Below, in pieces: positions 1 through 12,000 of a stretch of 64,000 bases of DNA. The translations under genes were made by a program, and so were the position numbers. This DNA is from Ciona intestinalis (taxonomy: Eukaryota; Chordata; Ascidiacea; Phlebobranchia; Cionidae): the NCBI RefSeq assembly GCF_000224145.3, contig NC_020172.2, positions 3,021,557-3,085,556 on the forward strand, in the 5' to 3' direction. The notes under the pieces are model-generated. The model saw nothing but the letters and a program-made list of their open reading frames with translations. It did no database searches and had not been told where the DNA came from. The first letter of the stretch is position 1. Each line of letters starts with the position of its first letter.

Positions 1-16
1 TATGTATTTTTTACAG

Positions 17-3000
17 ATTCAGAAACAACAGAATCTGCTGCCACGTCACTGTCTGCTCTTCAGAGGGGAATAAAAAGATTATTTTATCCTCATTTAACCG
101 ACACTATGCCCTTGGGAACTGTCAGCTATTCTTCTATTCAAGTTACAGGTATGTTATAAGTAAAAGTATAAATACTACCTAGTTAACAGCCACGCTTTGT
201 TGACACTCTATCCCGCACTTTTATCCAAAGTGTGTTTTTTTTACTGTTGTTTTGCTGCTAATTCCCTTCTCTTCGTTCTTTAATTAACATGATCTTCGCT
301 ATTGTTTTTCGAAGAAATAAAAAATTAAGTTATGTTATGTATGTAGTCCTGCATTGTGGCTTAGTGGTTAGGCACTTGCATCGTAACCCAAGGAAACGGG
401 GTTCAGTTCTTGATACTGACACTATTAACAGCCTATTTTCCTTGAGCAAGACGCTTAACGGACATTGCTCCAACCTAGTGATCAAAAATTAGTTGCACAC
501 CCAGTGTGCCGAAATAATATGCCAACCATGTCCGAAATCCCAAGCCCCATGGTGTGCTACTCTGTAGAAACCTACATAGAAAAAAAATGATTTAAAAAAA
601 TGATATAGTAGAGGGGGGGGAGAAGATAGGACCCCTTTTCATTCTCATTTGGTGGTACAAAGAACATTCAAAGTATAATAAAACCGTATCCTCAAGACTA
701 CCATAGACTGTTGTTAATTGTTTAAAACATCATCAGGATATTGATATGTGCCAAAGTTGTCCCTAAGTGCCAAAGTTGTCCCATCTTCCCCCACCCTACT
801 ATACATCCTATTACATAAATTAAATTTAGCTACTCTGTTACTACCCATCTTTTCCAGACATTGATGAATGCAGAACCCAATTATCAGACTGTCGAGGAAA
901 TCCCTGTTCCAATACACCAGGATCATTTGAATGTAGTTGTCCACCTGGAATGGTCGACGTTAGTTCAGATTATCTTTTATTACCTGGTCGTACATGTATC
1001 GGTATGTTTCTATTTTATTTCTATTATATTTCCATTTTTATGAGTTGTGTGCATTTGGGATCCATTTTTTGTTAATTTCATATTAATAGATTTTGTAGTT
1101 TAGTATATTGCTAATGTAACAGAATTTTAGGCTTTTCATGTATTATATCTGTTATGTTTTATCCAACTATTTATAATTTTTATGCAATTGTTACTGTAGT
1201 GTGTATTCGTCATAATTACTTAAATTTTTCAGATGTGTGTATAAAAGGTATGATATACTGTATTTTCTTTACATATTAATAGCTTTTGACTTCAGTATAC
1301 TGCTTAGTAATGTGGCATGGTTTTATTAGGCTTTGCATGTATCTGTTATGATTTACACGACTATTTTTTTTACTTTTACTGTTATAGGAATAAAGTTTTA
1401 CAAATTTACTTTTACTTTGCACAGCATTTGATGCTCCTCAGAACTTCCGAGCATCACTAACTGATCCTCAATCTGCTCTCCTTACTTGGAAGATTCCTCC
1501 TCAATTAAGAAGAAGAAGACTCAAGTATTGGTTCGTAGTCGAATCAAAAAAACGCTCAGGCACAAATATTACTTGTAAGTTTAAAAGATTTTTTATATTT
1601 TAAAGAAAATTCATATTTTTGAAGTATACAATTATACCATATTTTTTTAACACTCTCTATTTTAACACACATGTGTGCAATAGGGTTGGCAGCAATTTGG
1701 AAGGAAACTACTTACATATATAAGCAAAACAAAAATTTGAAATGTGCTTAAACTGAAACATTTTTTTGCCTTATTAGTAAATGTGTACAAAAACCTTAAA
1801 ACAGCGAAATTAACAGACATTGCTCCAAACCTTTTGTACCTAAAAAAGTATCTTATTTCCCAGGTGTTTTACACTGTAGAACCACACCAACCCAAAGTTC
1901 CATAAAACCCAAATTATAGGCTAACAAACTTTCATTTAAAATTTTTTTTTCTAAAAAAGTAATAAAAATTTTTTTTTTTTTCTAATTTAACAGCGGAACA
2001 ATATCATATCTCCAATTCTTCTCGATTTTTCGAAGATACTTTTGTAATGAGGGCCATTGTTAATGGTCTTGTGTCGAACTCTGTTTACAAGTTTCGTGTT
2101 GCTGCTGCTAATGTAAATGCTGTTGGGAAATTCACGCCATGGGTGACACTAGAAACAAGTAAGTTTATTTATTTTTAGGTTTGCGGGCAAGGACAGTCAT
2201 TTTATAACACAGGTATTCTATTTTAAATGTCTGTTGCTTTTTTACCACATTATTACCAGGAAGTGAATAAATAAGATTAACTTATTTATTTTCACGGAGC
2301 AACGACAGTAGTTATAACACGGGTGTTCTGTTTCCTGCACCTCGTGCCTGTTACAAGTTACCACGTGTGTAACTTTGTGGGTAATTCTTTCAGTTACAGC
2401 TAACTATGACTAGGTTTTAACTTCTTCTCTCTTTCTCTTTTTTTACTTTTTTTCTATAATATCTCTTCATTTAACTATCCAAGTTTGGCTCAGCAGAACT
2501 AGGTCTCAACTCCCTAGAACTAGGTCTTACCTTCTTCTTTCATTCTCTTTTTACACTTTTTTCTATAATATCTTTTCATTTAACTATCTAAGTTTGGTTT
2601 AACCTCTAACTGGAATTTTTATAGTTAAAGTTAAATGAATTTTTATAGTTTATCGTTAAATGTTTTGTTACATTTCCAGGTCACGCCATCTTTATATTGA
2701 AATTAAACATAACAAGAGTGTTATACACATTGGAATTTGAGAATACAAATAATGAACACACAATTGAAATTTCACAAAACGTCAGAAACTTGGTAAAAAA
2801 AATTCTATCCATATACTTTTTTCGAAAAATTAATAAGAGTAAACAAAATTAATTTATCAAAATGCCAATTTTTTGTCGCACAGTACTTTAGTACAGTAAC
2901 ACTTGGTTTTTTAGAAGCCAAACTTAATGGTATGCATAGGAGGCAGGGATAGTTAAACGCGCATATATATTCAAAAAAAAATTGATACGTGTCATTATCA

Positions 3001-6000
3001 AAGAAATAGGCCAACTCTAGCCTAAATCTCAGGTCCCATGGTGTGCTATGCCGTAGAAACCCACATAGAAAAAAAACTCTTCAAATAAAATGTTACATAA
3101 AATTGAATTTAGCTACTCTGGACATTTTTAAGACAAATTTGATGTCATTATTTATAGATTAATTCAGTGCAGAAATTTCAGGAAAGGCCTGCCTACCCTG
3201 CCACCCCAGGTTTGGCGTCTATGTTTTATTATATATTTTAAATCTGTACTTCTAGATTACACAAGTGGTTGGGAATAGAATAAGACAATACATCTCAACT
3301 GGCAATGTGACTTTGATACCAGGCATACACAGAAGAACTTATGCGTAAGTTATAACTCTTTAATTGAATTTAAAATTTATGGTAGTTTAACATGTAAAAA
3401 GTTGTAAAAAAATTTGGTGCAAAATAAAGTTAATTTCTTTTTTTTACATTGTTTTTTTTTATATTTACCAGGATTGCGCAATTATTTTTCGGTTCTGAGT
3501 CTCCAGTTGCAATCAACCAACTTCAGCAAGTTTTTGAACATAATACTTTATATGAGGAAACACTGGGAGTGGATTTTAGTGCAGTTGAAATAAAAGGTGA
3601 AATATAAGAAGTAGGCCAGAATTGGCCCATTACCCTAACACGTAAGCTGCTACAACCCATCAGTAACTACTGGCTTTGAGCAATTACCATTTAGTGTCTT
3701 GCCCAAGGACACATATGTCCCCAATAGTAGCAGCATCAAGCATTGAACCCGGTATCCTTCAGTTCCGATACAAGGCCCAACCACTCTGCCACAGCGCTGG
3801 AATGTATACATTGATATCAGTATCAAGCATTAAAAATAAAGATATACAAACTTTATAGTTAAAAGCCATTACTATAGATTTTGACGAATGTGGGAGTGGT
3901 TGGCACGACTGTTCACCGAACGCACGTTGTACGAACATTGTCTCCGGCTTTAGATGTCAATGTATTGGTAATTATGAAGATTGGAGTAATAGAAGGAACC
4001 TTCAACCTGGTAGATACTGTGTGAATGATGGTAGGTGATGTGTACTTGTTATTTATCGATAAATAAATGAGTTTTTTTATAGATATATAAATGGGTCTTT
4101 TTTTGCACTTTTTAGTGTTAGTAAGTGTTACTAAATAACAAAATATTTTGTTTTTATTTTGAAACCTGTAACTTAATTGAATGAATTTAACTTTTTCACA
4201 TTCATGTGACATGGCAAAGACAGTCGTTATACCATGGCTATTCTGTTTCATACACCTTGTGCCGCTTACGATTTACCATATATATGTAACATTGTGGGCA
4301 GTTTTTTCTAATTATTTTTTTGGGCCCCCCCTTTTTTTAATAGGCATAATATATTCAAAAAACATCATAAAAAGTAGCTCAGATGATTATATACAAATCA
4401 AAATTACGATTTTATGTAGATCTTACCACAACTCCACAATCAACTACTGCGGCCGTTACGCAAGCCATCAACCATACAACAACTACAGCAGTTCAAACTA
4501 CTCAGATTCCAACACCCAATGTTGTAATATACGTGGTAGCTATTACGCCAACTAAACTAAAATTAACATGGAGGCGAGACGGCCCTCCAGATGGGGGACG
4601 ACGGGCCAGTGATTTGGATTATGTTTTCCAATACAAGATCAAAGGTGTGTGAAATTTTGTTTGATTTTTTTTTAGTAATAAGCCAATTCTGGCTTAAAAG
4701 ACATGATGTTTTATTAAATTACTATACAGTTCAAAACTGTTTGAATTATGTTTTTCAAGACAAAATAAAAGGTGTATCGTTTTTGTGTCCTACTCTGGCG
4801 TTTTTGTATCCTACTATGGGTAATAGACCTACTCTGGCTTAAATGTCATAACTTTTTAATAAAACAAGTACAATTTAACTAAGGATTTGGATTATGTTTC
4901 CCCTCACAGTTTTTTCTCCAAGCTACCATAGTTAGTTTCATTTGAAAGTAGATGGAATTATCTTAAAAAAGTTTGTTCATTATGCACAGTCTTGTAGCAA
5001 ATTTTTCAAAAAAACCTATATATAATTGATTTTTTCTGCTGAAAAGCAATATGTGACAGAGGGGTCAAAAACAAAAAAAAATTAGATGTAATACAAATAG
5101 TAATAGTAAAATTAATTTCATCATTAGATCAAGAAATCGGAAAAAAAATTTTTTTAATATATATTTCTAGGCCATGCACGAACAACACCTTTAACACGTT
5201 GGACACAACGTACAATAGCATCCGGTATTAGCAGTTTAATTATTCCTGGTTTGCATCGTAACCTCATATACTTGGTTCGTGTGGCTGAAAAATGGAAAGA
5301 TGCTTCAACAGTTCATACGTCATTTACACGACCTGTTCAAGTCAGATTAAGTAAGTTTTTGTAATATTACCTTTTCACTTTTTTTGGTAAAATAATTGAG
5401 ATTTCCAAATATGAGGCACAACCTGTTTAAGTCAGAATAAGTAAGTTTGCGTGATCAAAATTATCGCTTTTAGTGCTTAAAATTAATAGTTATTACTTTT
5501 ATTGTAAAATAACTGACATTTTAAATACGAGATGCCTGAATCAGGTTGGTTTTACTTAAAAATGTACTGTAACACACAAAAGCTGCGGGTTTATGGTTGA
5601 AAACTTGCAACAGCGCGACAATAAAACATAGTTTTTACTTATCCTGTTCAAGTTAGAATAAGTTTGTGTAAATTATTGCTTTTCCGGGAAAATTATCGCT
5701 TTTTTCAGAGGTTTTTATTCTAAAATAACTGCCATTTCTAAAATTCGAAAAATAAGATGCCATAACTAGATTAATGTCAAATAGTAGAGTGGGGAAGAAG
5801 GGACATCTTTTTATTCTATTTTGCCGTCCCATTTGGTAGTAAACGAAGAAAATTTATTAAAGAATTATAAAACAATATCCCCAAGACTTCCATTGACCGT
5901 TGTTAATTGTTTAAATTGCGAAAACACAATCAAAATATTTTGATATTGTGTGCTAAAGGTGTCTTACTCCGCAGGTTACAAAACTTAGCAACGTTAAAAT

Positions 6001-9000
6001 GAATCTTAGTTTACTTTTAATTAATAACTTGTATTAAACCAACTGTTTTTATGTTAAGTTTTTGTATAAACTTACTGTTATAAAAAATGTAAATTCATAA
6101 CTGTTAAAATTTTTGTGATTTTATAAATAATATAAAGTTTAAGATACGGTGAAGCAATGATTTAAACATATCATCATATTTTCATCAGGTGTAAAATCTT
6201 TCCGTATTTTTCTTCGGTTTCCGACACTCAACTCGGATGTTTTGACTTCCATTGAAACAAAATCTCTACTGGCAGAATCTATTTCAAACCATGTAGGATT
6301 ATTATATGTTATCTGTCGTCTAATATAGTTTCCATTTATTTTTTTTATTATCCTGTCAAATTTCCTGTTTTTGACCTACTGTCCACAAGTCTTTGATTTG
6401 GCGGAAAAATTAAATTAGACAATTATTGATATAAAAAGCCACCTATTTTAAGAACGACTGTTGTTTTATGTCCGTGTGCCTGTAAGGGAAAATTTCTGAG
6501 AAGTTACAGCTTTGATATAACTATTTTTACAGATTTCCGACACATTTTCCAGCACAACTGTGCTTACGAACTACCCTATGCTTTACTATGGTAGCACTAA
6601 TAGAGATGTAACATTTTCAAATATTCCAAATCAAGGTAGGCATATTTTGTTAAATGTTTTTTCTTATTTATATACTTTATACCAGCATTTTCTTAAACTG
6701 GGGTAAATTTACCCCTATTTTTCCCCAGGTATAATTTCATCGTCAATCTTACATTTCTTGCTATCCAGCACAGCAGATGTTACTGCTGTAAGAAACTCAT
6801 ATTTAGAAGGTTCACCTTTAGCTAGCAGACAATATCCTACTGTATTCATGTTTGTTGAAGGTAATAATACGAATAATAACTTTGTTTGTCTCTTCGATAA
6901 CAGTAGCAAAGATTAAGAAATATTTAAAGTGAAAAAAAACAAATATCCATTGTACGGGTTGTGTCCTTACGCACACTTTTCTTCAAATTAGAACTTTAAT
7001 ATGTTTAATTAAATGTTATTTATCTAATCTTCACATTGTATCGTCTGTAGGGTGTAACGGTCACGCCTTTTATCCAAAACAATATTTCTTTCTTTTTTAT
7101 CAATAAGCGTGTTTTAACAACTGTTGTTTTACCGTTACTACCTGTCTTTTCGCTTTTGTCAACTCTCTTGTTCTTCGCTATCGTGACCGAAGAGACGAAA
7201 TAAATCATTCATTCATTCATTCAATATAGCGTCAAAACAATAGTTGTTGATGCCTGCCTATAAACAAAACAAAAAAATATATAACAGTTTGGAAAAAGGT
7301 GTGACCGTTACACCCTAAATAAAAAACATTTAAATAAATACATCTAAACACATACGTTAATACATACAGTTAAATAAATACACTTAAATTGCAGACGTGA
7401 ATGAATGCTCCATCCCAAGCATGAACGATTGCCCAATTGGTGCAATATGTTCAAACACTGAGGGATCTTATGCTTGCGAATGTAGACGTGGTTTTTTAGA
7501 AGCAGGTGCACTTCATTTCTTGCTTCCCGGACGCCTATGTATTCCCATGTTGACTCTATCCCCACCCAGTGTTGGGACTACAACAGAAAATTTCAGAACT
7601 TCAACTTTTTCAAACGAAATAAGTGAGTTTTATTAATATGGTTGGCATATAATTTGAAATAGGATGGGGTAAGATGGTTTTTTAATGGTCCCATTTGGTA
7701 GTAAACAAAGAATATTTGCAGAATTTAACTCTAAATTTTTTTGACTCGAAAAAAAAGTTGGTAACCGTTTAAAAACACAAATAAGCTTGAGGCTTGCCCA
7801 TATATTATTATGTGGTATGTTTAACTCTGACATTTTTATTTATTTTCAGTGACGAACCCTGCAAGTACAACTTCAATTCAACAATCTTTATTAACAACAA
7901 CAACAACAACAAGTGTATCGACAGTTACAAAGTTAGTCAAAGTTCAAAATTTATTTTACCTTATAAAAAACTTGGAAAAATATTCTACCTTAAATATTTA
8001 AATACGTTTTTGACATTTTATAAAAAAACACACCTGTCAGTTTATTTTAAAAAACTGAGAAAATTTGTCATTTATATTTTGCTTTTCAATTTTTTTTTTG
8101 TTTTGCATTTCTTGTAGCAAAAATTCTTCCATTTCATTTTCAGTTCAACATCATTAACCACAACACCTCATGTTCCTATTAACCGTATCGGTTTGGTGGA
8201 TCCAGCTTGCAAAAAAGGACAGCGCTTAATAGAAAGCTTATGCCAAGGTAAATTATGTTATTTTTTTAAAACACTAAAATTTATGTTTTTAAAATGTTAT
8301 TCTATACAAAAGAAATCACCATGTATGGTGGTAAAAATGAAAATGAAAAAAAAAACTTGTATACGTCTAACTGTTTTGTTTAGTGCTGTGGCTCAGTGGT
8401 TAGGCGCTTGCGTTGTAACCATAAGATAGCAAATTCAATAATTAACACTACTATAGATACTCATAGCTCATAGGTGTATGCGTCCTGGAGCAAGACACTT
8501 ATCATAGGTTGCTTCAACCCAGTGGTCACTAATGGGTTTGTAGCAGCCTGGGTGTTTTGGGGTAATGAACCTAACCCATGTACAGTAAAATACTCTGTAA
8601 CACTAAGCACAAGGTATAATATAAAGTAAGCAAGGTGTATAAAGTCACTACACACAAATACATAATGCTTAATATAATACCCTTAACCCACAGAGTTTTT
8701 TGTCATATAAAGACAACTAAGTTAAAATGATAAAGTAGGGTGGGGAAGATGGGACACCTTTTCACTCTTTTTCTCGTCCCAATTGGTAGTAAACAAAGAA
8801 CATTCAAAGAATTATAAAACCATATCCTTAAGACTCCCATAGACCGTTGTTTATTGTTTAAAACACGATCAGGACATTTTGATAATATGAGCTAAAGCTA
8901 AAGGTGTCTTATTTTACCCTACATTACTATATCAATATTCTAGAGATTTTCTGTTGTTCTGTCATACAAAGATAAATGTGTTAAAATGATTTCAATATTT

Positions 9001-12000
9001 CACAGATGTTCAAATTTTCCTTGGTTCAATTGATGCACTACAGACATCTGGTACAAATATAAGTTCGGTTAATTTGGAAGCTGTGGGATTAACTTTCATC
9101 AAACGATTTGTTAAAGCAGCGGTAAGTGGCTGAAAATACAATATTTACCATTATTTAGAGTAATTACAGGAATTAATTTTACTTTATATATTACGTTATA
9201 ATGTATAGCTGTTGTGGTGTGTGCGTTCTTGGGCAAGACATTTAACTGTAATAGCTCCAACTCATTGGTCACTATTTGGTTGTCTAAATTGTCAAGCATA
9301 CAGAAAAATACAACCACACAGTTACATGTAACTCCCAAACGGGCCATTACCTGTATAAAGTACCACAAATAAGATACCAATGTTATAACAATGAATGAAA
9401 TGTAACATTGTTATCCCCACATGGCCCGAAAGCGACTGTCTTTTTAACACAGGTCAGACAGGTGTTCTTACTGTTCATACACCTCATGCCAGCTTACGAG
9501 TTACCACGTGTGTAACTTTTTGCGTGGTTTAAAAAACTAAATTAAGGAGTTTCATTTGTGGCCAGCAATTTGTTTTTCATATTGTTTTTTTTTACACTGC
9601 AAATACCCTAGTATTAACTTCTCCATTTTACAGTTAAACAAATGCGATACCCCTGCCTTAACTAAATTAAAAGCACTGCAGTTTTGTCCCACCAAATTTT
9701 CTGCATATTTTTTATTATACATTACAATTGACCTAGTATTAACTTCTTCCATTTTACAGTTAAACCATCTCTTCTCCCAACTAAATGAAGTTACGAACTA
9801 TCAAGACACATTAATCCAACATGTACAAGCTTTGCCAGTAGTTGGTGCACGTGTTACATTTGTTATTATATCGGTAAAAGATACTTACACCAGTACAAGG
9901 TTTAAAAGACAAACTTTCTACAATGTACAGGTTAGTTTAAATATAGGCTGGTGGGTTCAAAGCTCGCCTAAGGAAGTATAGATGAATAAAAAAAATTAAT
10001 TAATTTATCCCTGCTTGGCGGGCAATGGCAGATTTTATAACACGGTGTTCTGTTTCATTTTTGTTTTAAACAATCTATCTGAATATTCTGCTATTTCAAT
10101 TTATCTAAGATAAAAAATCCTGTTTTACTTTAGATGGATGCCAACTCTATAGAAAATGGTTTGAAGCGAACATTGCGAACAACTGCGGGAGTTGTGTCTC
10201 CATTTAGGGGAACTCCTGTGCTCTTTAAAATAAACACTGTTAGAATTTCAGGTAAATACCTTCAAAATAACTGTTTATAATTTGTTTTTATGACACATTA
10301 CTTTTTTATTCGGTTGCCATTTTAATAAAGTTTAACTTTTTTATACTTTTAAGCCCTATTACCATATGAAACTTTTTTTGCCTATTTTTTGTGTTTTTAT
10401 TTGTTTTTTTTATTCTTATATTATTATTTTCCAATGTTGTTTTTTGGTTGCTTTTTTCTTCTCATCTACGAATTTAAGGTTAAACCTTTTTTTACAAAGT
10501 TCATTTTTTAATTTTTTTTAAAAAGATATTGACGAGTGCTCATTGCGACTGAGTGATTGTGATGTCATAAGGGCTGATTGTGAGAACACACAGGGTTCGT
10601 TTGAATGTCGATGCAAACCATTCACACGTGATGTTTCCGTGGTTCATGATAGAAGAAGTGGAAGAAGATGTGATGGTGAAATTTATTTTTATCATTTTGA
10701 TGATTTTGTTGATTTTCATCATTTTTCATGATTTCATTATTTTTCGTGGTTTCATTATATTCATGATATTTCATAATTTTGTTGATTTTAATAATTTTTC
10801 ACGATTTCATTTTTTTATTTCCATTTTCAAATCAGGTTTTGCTATAAAAGCGGTAAACTAAATAAACAAAAAACCAAAAACTATCAAAATAAAAATTAAC
10901 AAAAAAAAACAACAGATAACTAAAACGTAAAAATGATTATGTTCAGGTCAATGCAATCCAATAAGCCCATGCATGAATGAGGCCAGATGTATAGAACAAG
11001 CTCAAGTTGGCCAACCATATTGTGCATGTACAACTGGATACAGTGGAATACATTGCCAAACTAAAGGTAATAAAATATTGTGTATTTCTATATGAGTGAG
11101 GTTCTATGTTGTATGTCATGGGACTTGGGATTTAGGCCTGAGTTGCCTAAATACCATTAATTCTAGCGACATTTAGACAATCAACCAGCGCCGTGGCATA
11201 GTGGTTAGCGCGGCTGCCGATAACCCAGAGGTCATGGGTTCATGGCTTGACGCTGTTACCACTGTGGGCGTATGTGTCCTTGGGCAAGACAATTAACGGC
11301 AATTGCTCCAACCCAGTGGTCACTAATGGGTTGTCCAAATTATCAGCCATACATAAAAAAATGAAAAAATCCAAAAAAAATAATCACCCACAAAGTAACA
11401 TACATGGTAACTCGTAAGCTGGCACGAGGTGTTAAACCTGTGTGATAATGACTGTCATTTTCCGGCCACGCAAGGATAAAGTAAGTTACATTCATTCATT
11501 CATTCAAAATATTGTGTAGTTTTACATGAGTGAGGTCCTATGTTGCATTTTATGGGACTTGGGATTTAGGCCTGAGTTGGCCACATACCATCAATTCTAG
11601 TGACATTTAGACAATAAAAATTCAACCAGCACCGTGGCATAGTGGTTAGCGCAGCTGCCGATAACCCAGAGGTCATGGGTTCAAGGCTTGACGCTGTTAC
11701 CACTGTGGGCGTATGTGTCCTTGGGCAAGACAATTAACGGCAATTGCTCCAACCCAGTGGTCACTAATGGGTTGTCCAAATTATCAGCCACACATAAAAA
11801 ATGTAAAAATCACCCACAAAGTAACATACATGGTAACTCGTAAGCTGGCACAAGGTGTATAAAACAGAACACCTTTGTGATAACGCGAGGAGAAAGTAAT
11901 TCATTCATTCAAAAGTACTTTAAATGTTCTTTGTTCACTACCAAATGGAGCAATAAAATAAAAAAAAGACGTCCCATTTTTCTCCACACTACTATTAACC

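Larger units (their letters stand above)
17..2158 (+). other. Gene 1 module 1: SEA C-terminal half, EGF, FN3
   Basis: Exon 17-148 encodes the C-terminal part of a SEA domain (Ser/Thr-rich start, then an amphipathic helix with GIKRLFYPHL). Exon 858-1001 begins with DIDEC and is a calcium-binding-type EGF with six cysteines; its end, LLLPGRTC, recurs in the third EGF of this gene. Exons 1425-1574 and 1994-2158 together form one FN3 domain, opening APQNFRAS and containing the conserved tryptophan in LLTWKI. All outer boundaries are phase 1, which permits symmetrical module shuffling. Confidence 0.8.
2680..5350 (+). other. Gene 1 module 2: SEA, EGF, Thr-rich linker and FN3
   Basis: Exons 2680-2792, 3256-3344 and 3472-3596 encode a whole SEA-like domain. 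Exon 3878-4030 is an EGF starting DFDEC and ending LQPGRYC. Exon 4420-4644 starts with a Thr-rich linker (likely O-glycosylated, inferred) and continues as an FN3 domain with LKLTWRRDGPP; exon 5171-5350 completes it with NLIYLVRV. The intron after each of these two FN3 exons carries decayed copies of the exon end. Confidence 0.78.
6189..7931 (+). other. Gene 1 module 3: SEA, EGF, Thr-rich linker
   Basis: Exons 6189-6292, 6533-6635 and 6729-6860 encode a SEA domain. Exon 7395-7622 is an EGF starting DVNEC, ending LLPGRLC and running into a Ser/Thr-rich tail. Exon 7850-7931 continues the linker with a run of threonines (ACA repeats) and splices in phase 2 to the next exon. The linker looks like a mucin-type stalk. 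Confidence 0.75.
8144..11066 (+). other. Gene 1 module 4: SEA and two EGF domains
   Basis: Exon 8144-8247 ends the Thr-rich linker with a cysteine pair (DPACKKGQRLIESLC). Exons 9006-9121, 9760-9930 and 10134-10251 form a SEA-like domain with the strand GARVTFVIISV and helix SIENGLKRTL. Exon 10526-10675 (DIDEC) is a calcium-binding EGF; exon 10947-11066 is a shorter laminin-type EGF with GYSG and no calcium motif. Exon 9760-9930 has a possible alternative acceptor 126 nt upstream. Confidence 0.75.
11070..11920. repeat. ~440-bp tandem duplication carrying a SINE
   Basis: Segment 11070-11508 is repeated as 11509-11920. Both copies contain ATGAGTGAGGT, GGGACTTGGGATTTAGGC, then a full SINE in the same place, so the SINE was duplicated along with its flank. 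Confidence 0.85.

Noticed and set aside
3913..4251. 112-codon frame on the minus strand
   Set aside because: Antisense to the EGF exon 3878-4030 and a SINE tail; no protein-like features.
9556..9981. 141-codon open frame on the plus strand
   Set aside because: It is intron plus exon 9760-9930 read through; only the exon part is kept, with the alternative acceptor noted separately.
11186..11260. Possible tRNA gene (A and B boxes)
   Set aside because: It is the tRNA-derived head of a SINE found many times here; no full cloverleaf.
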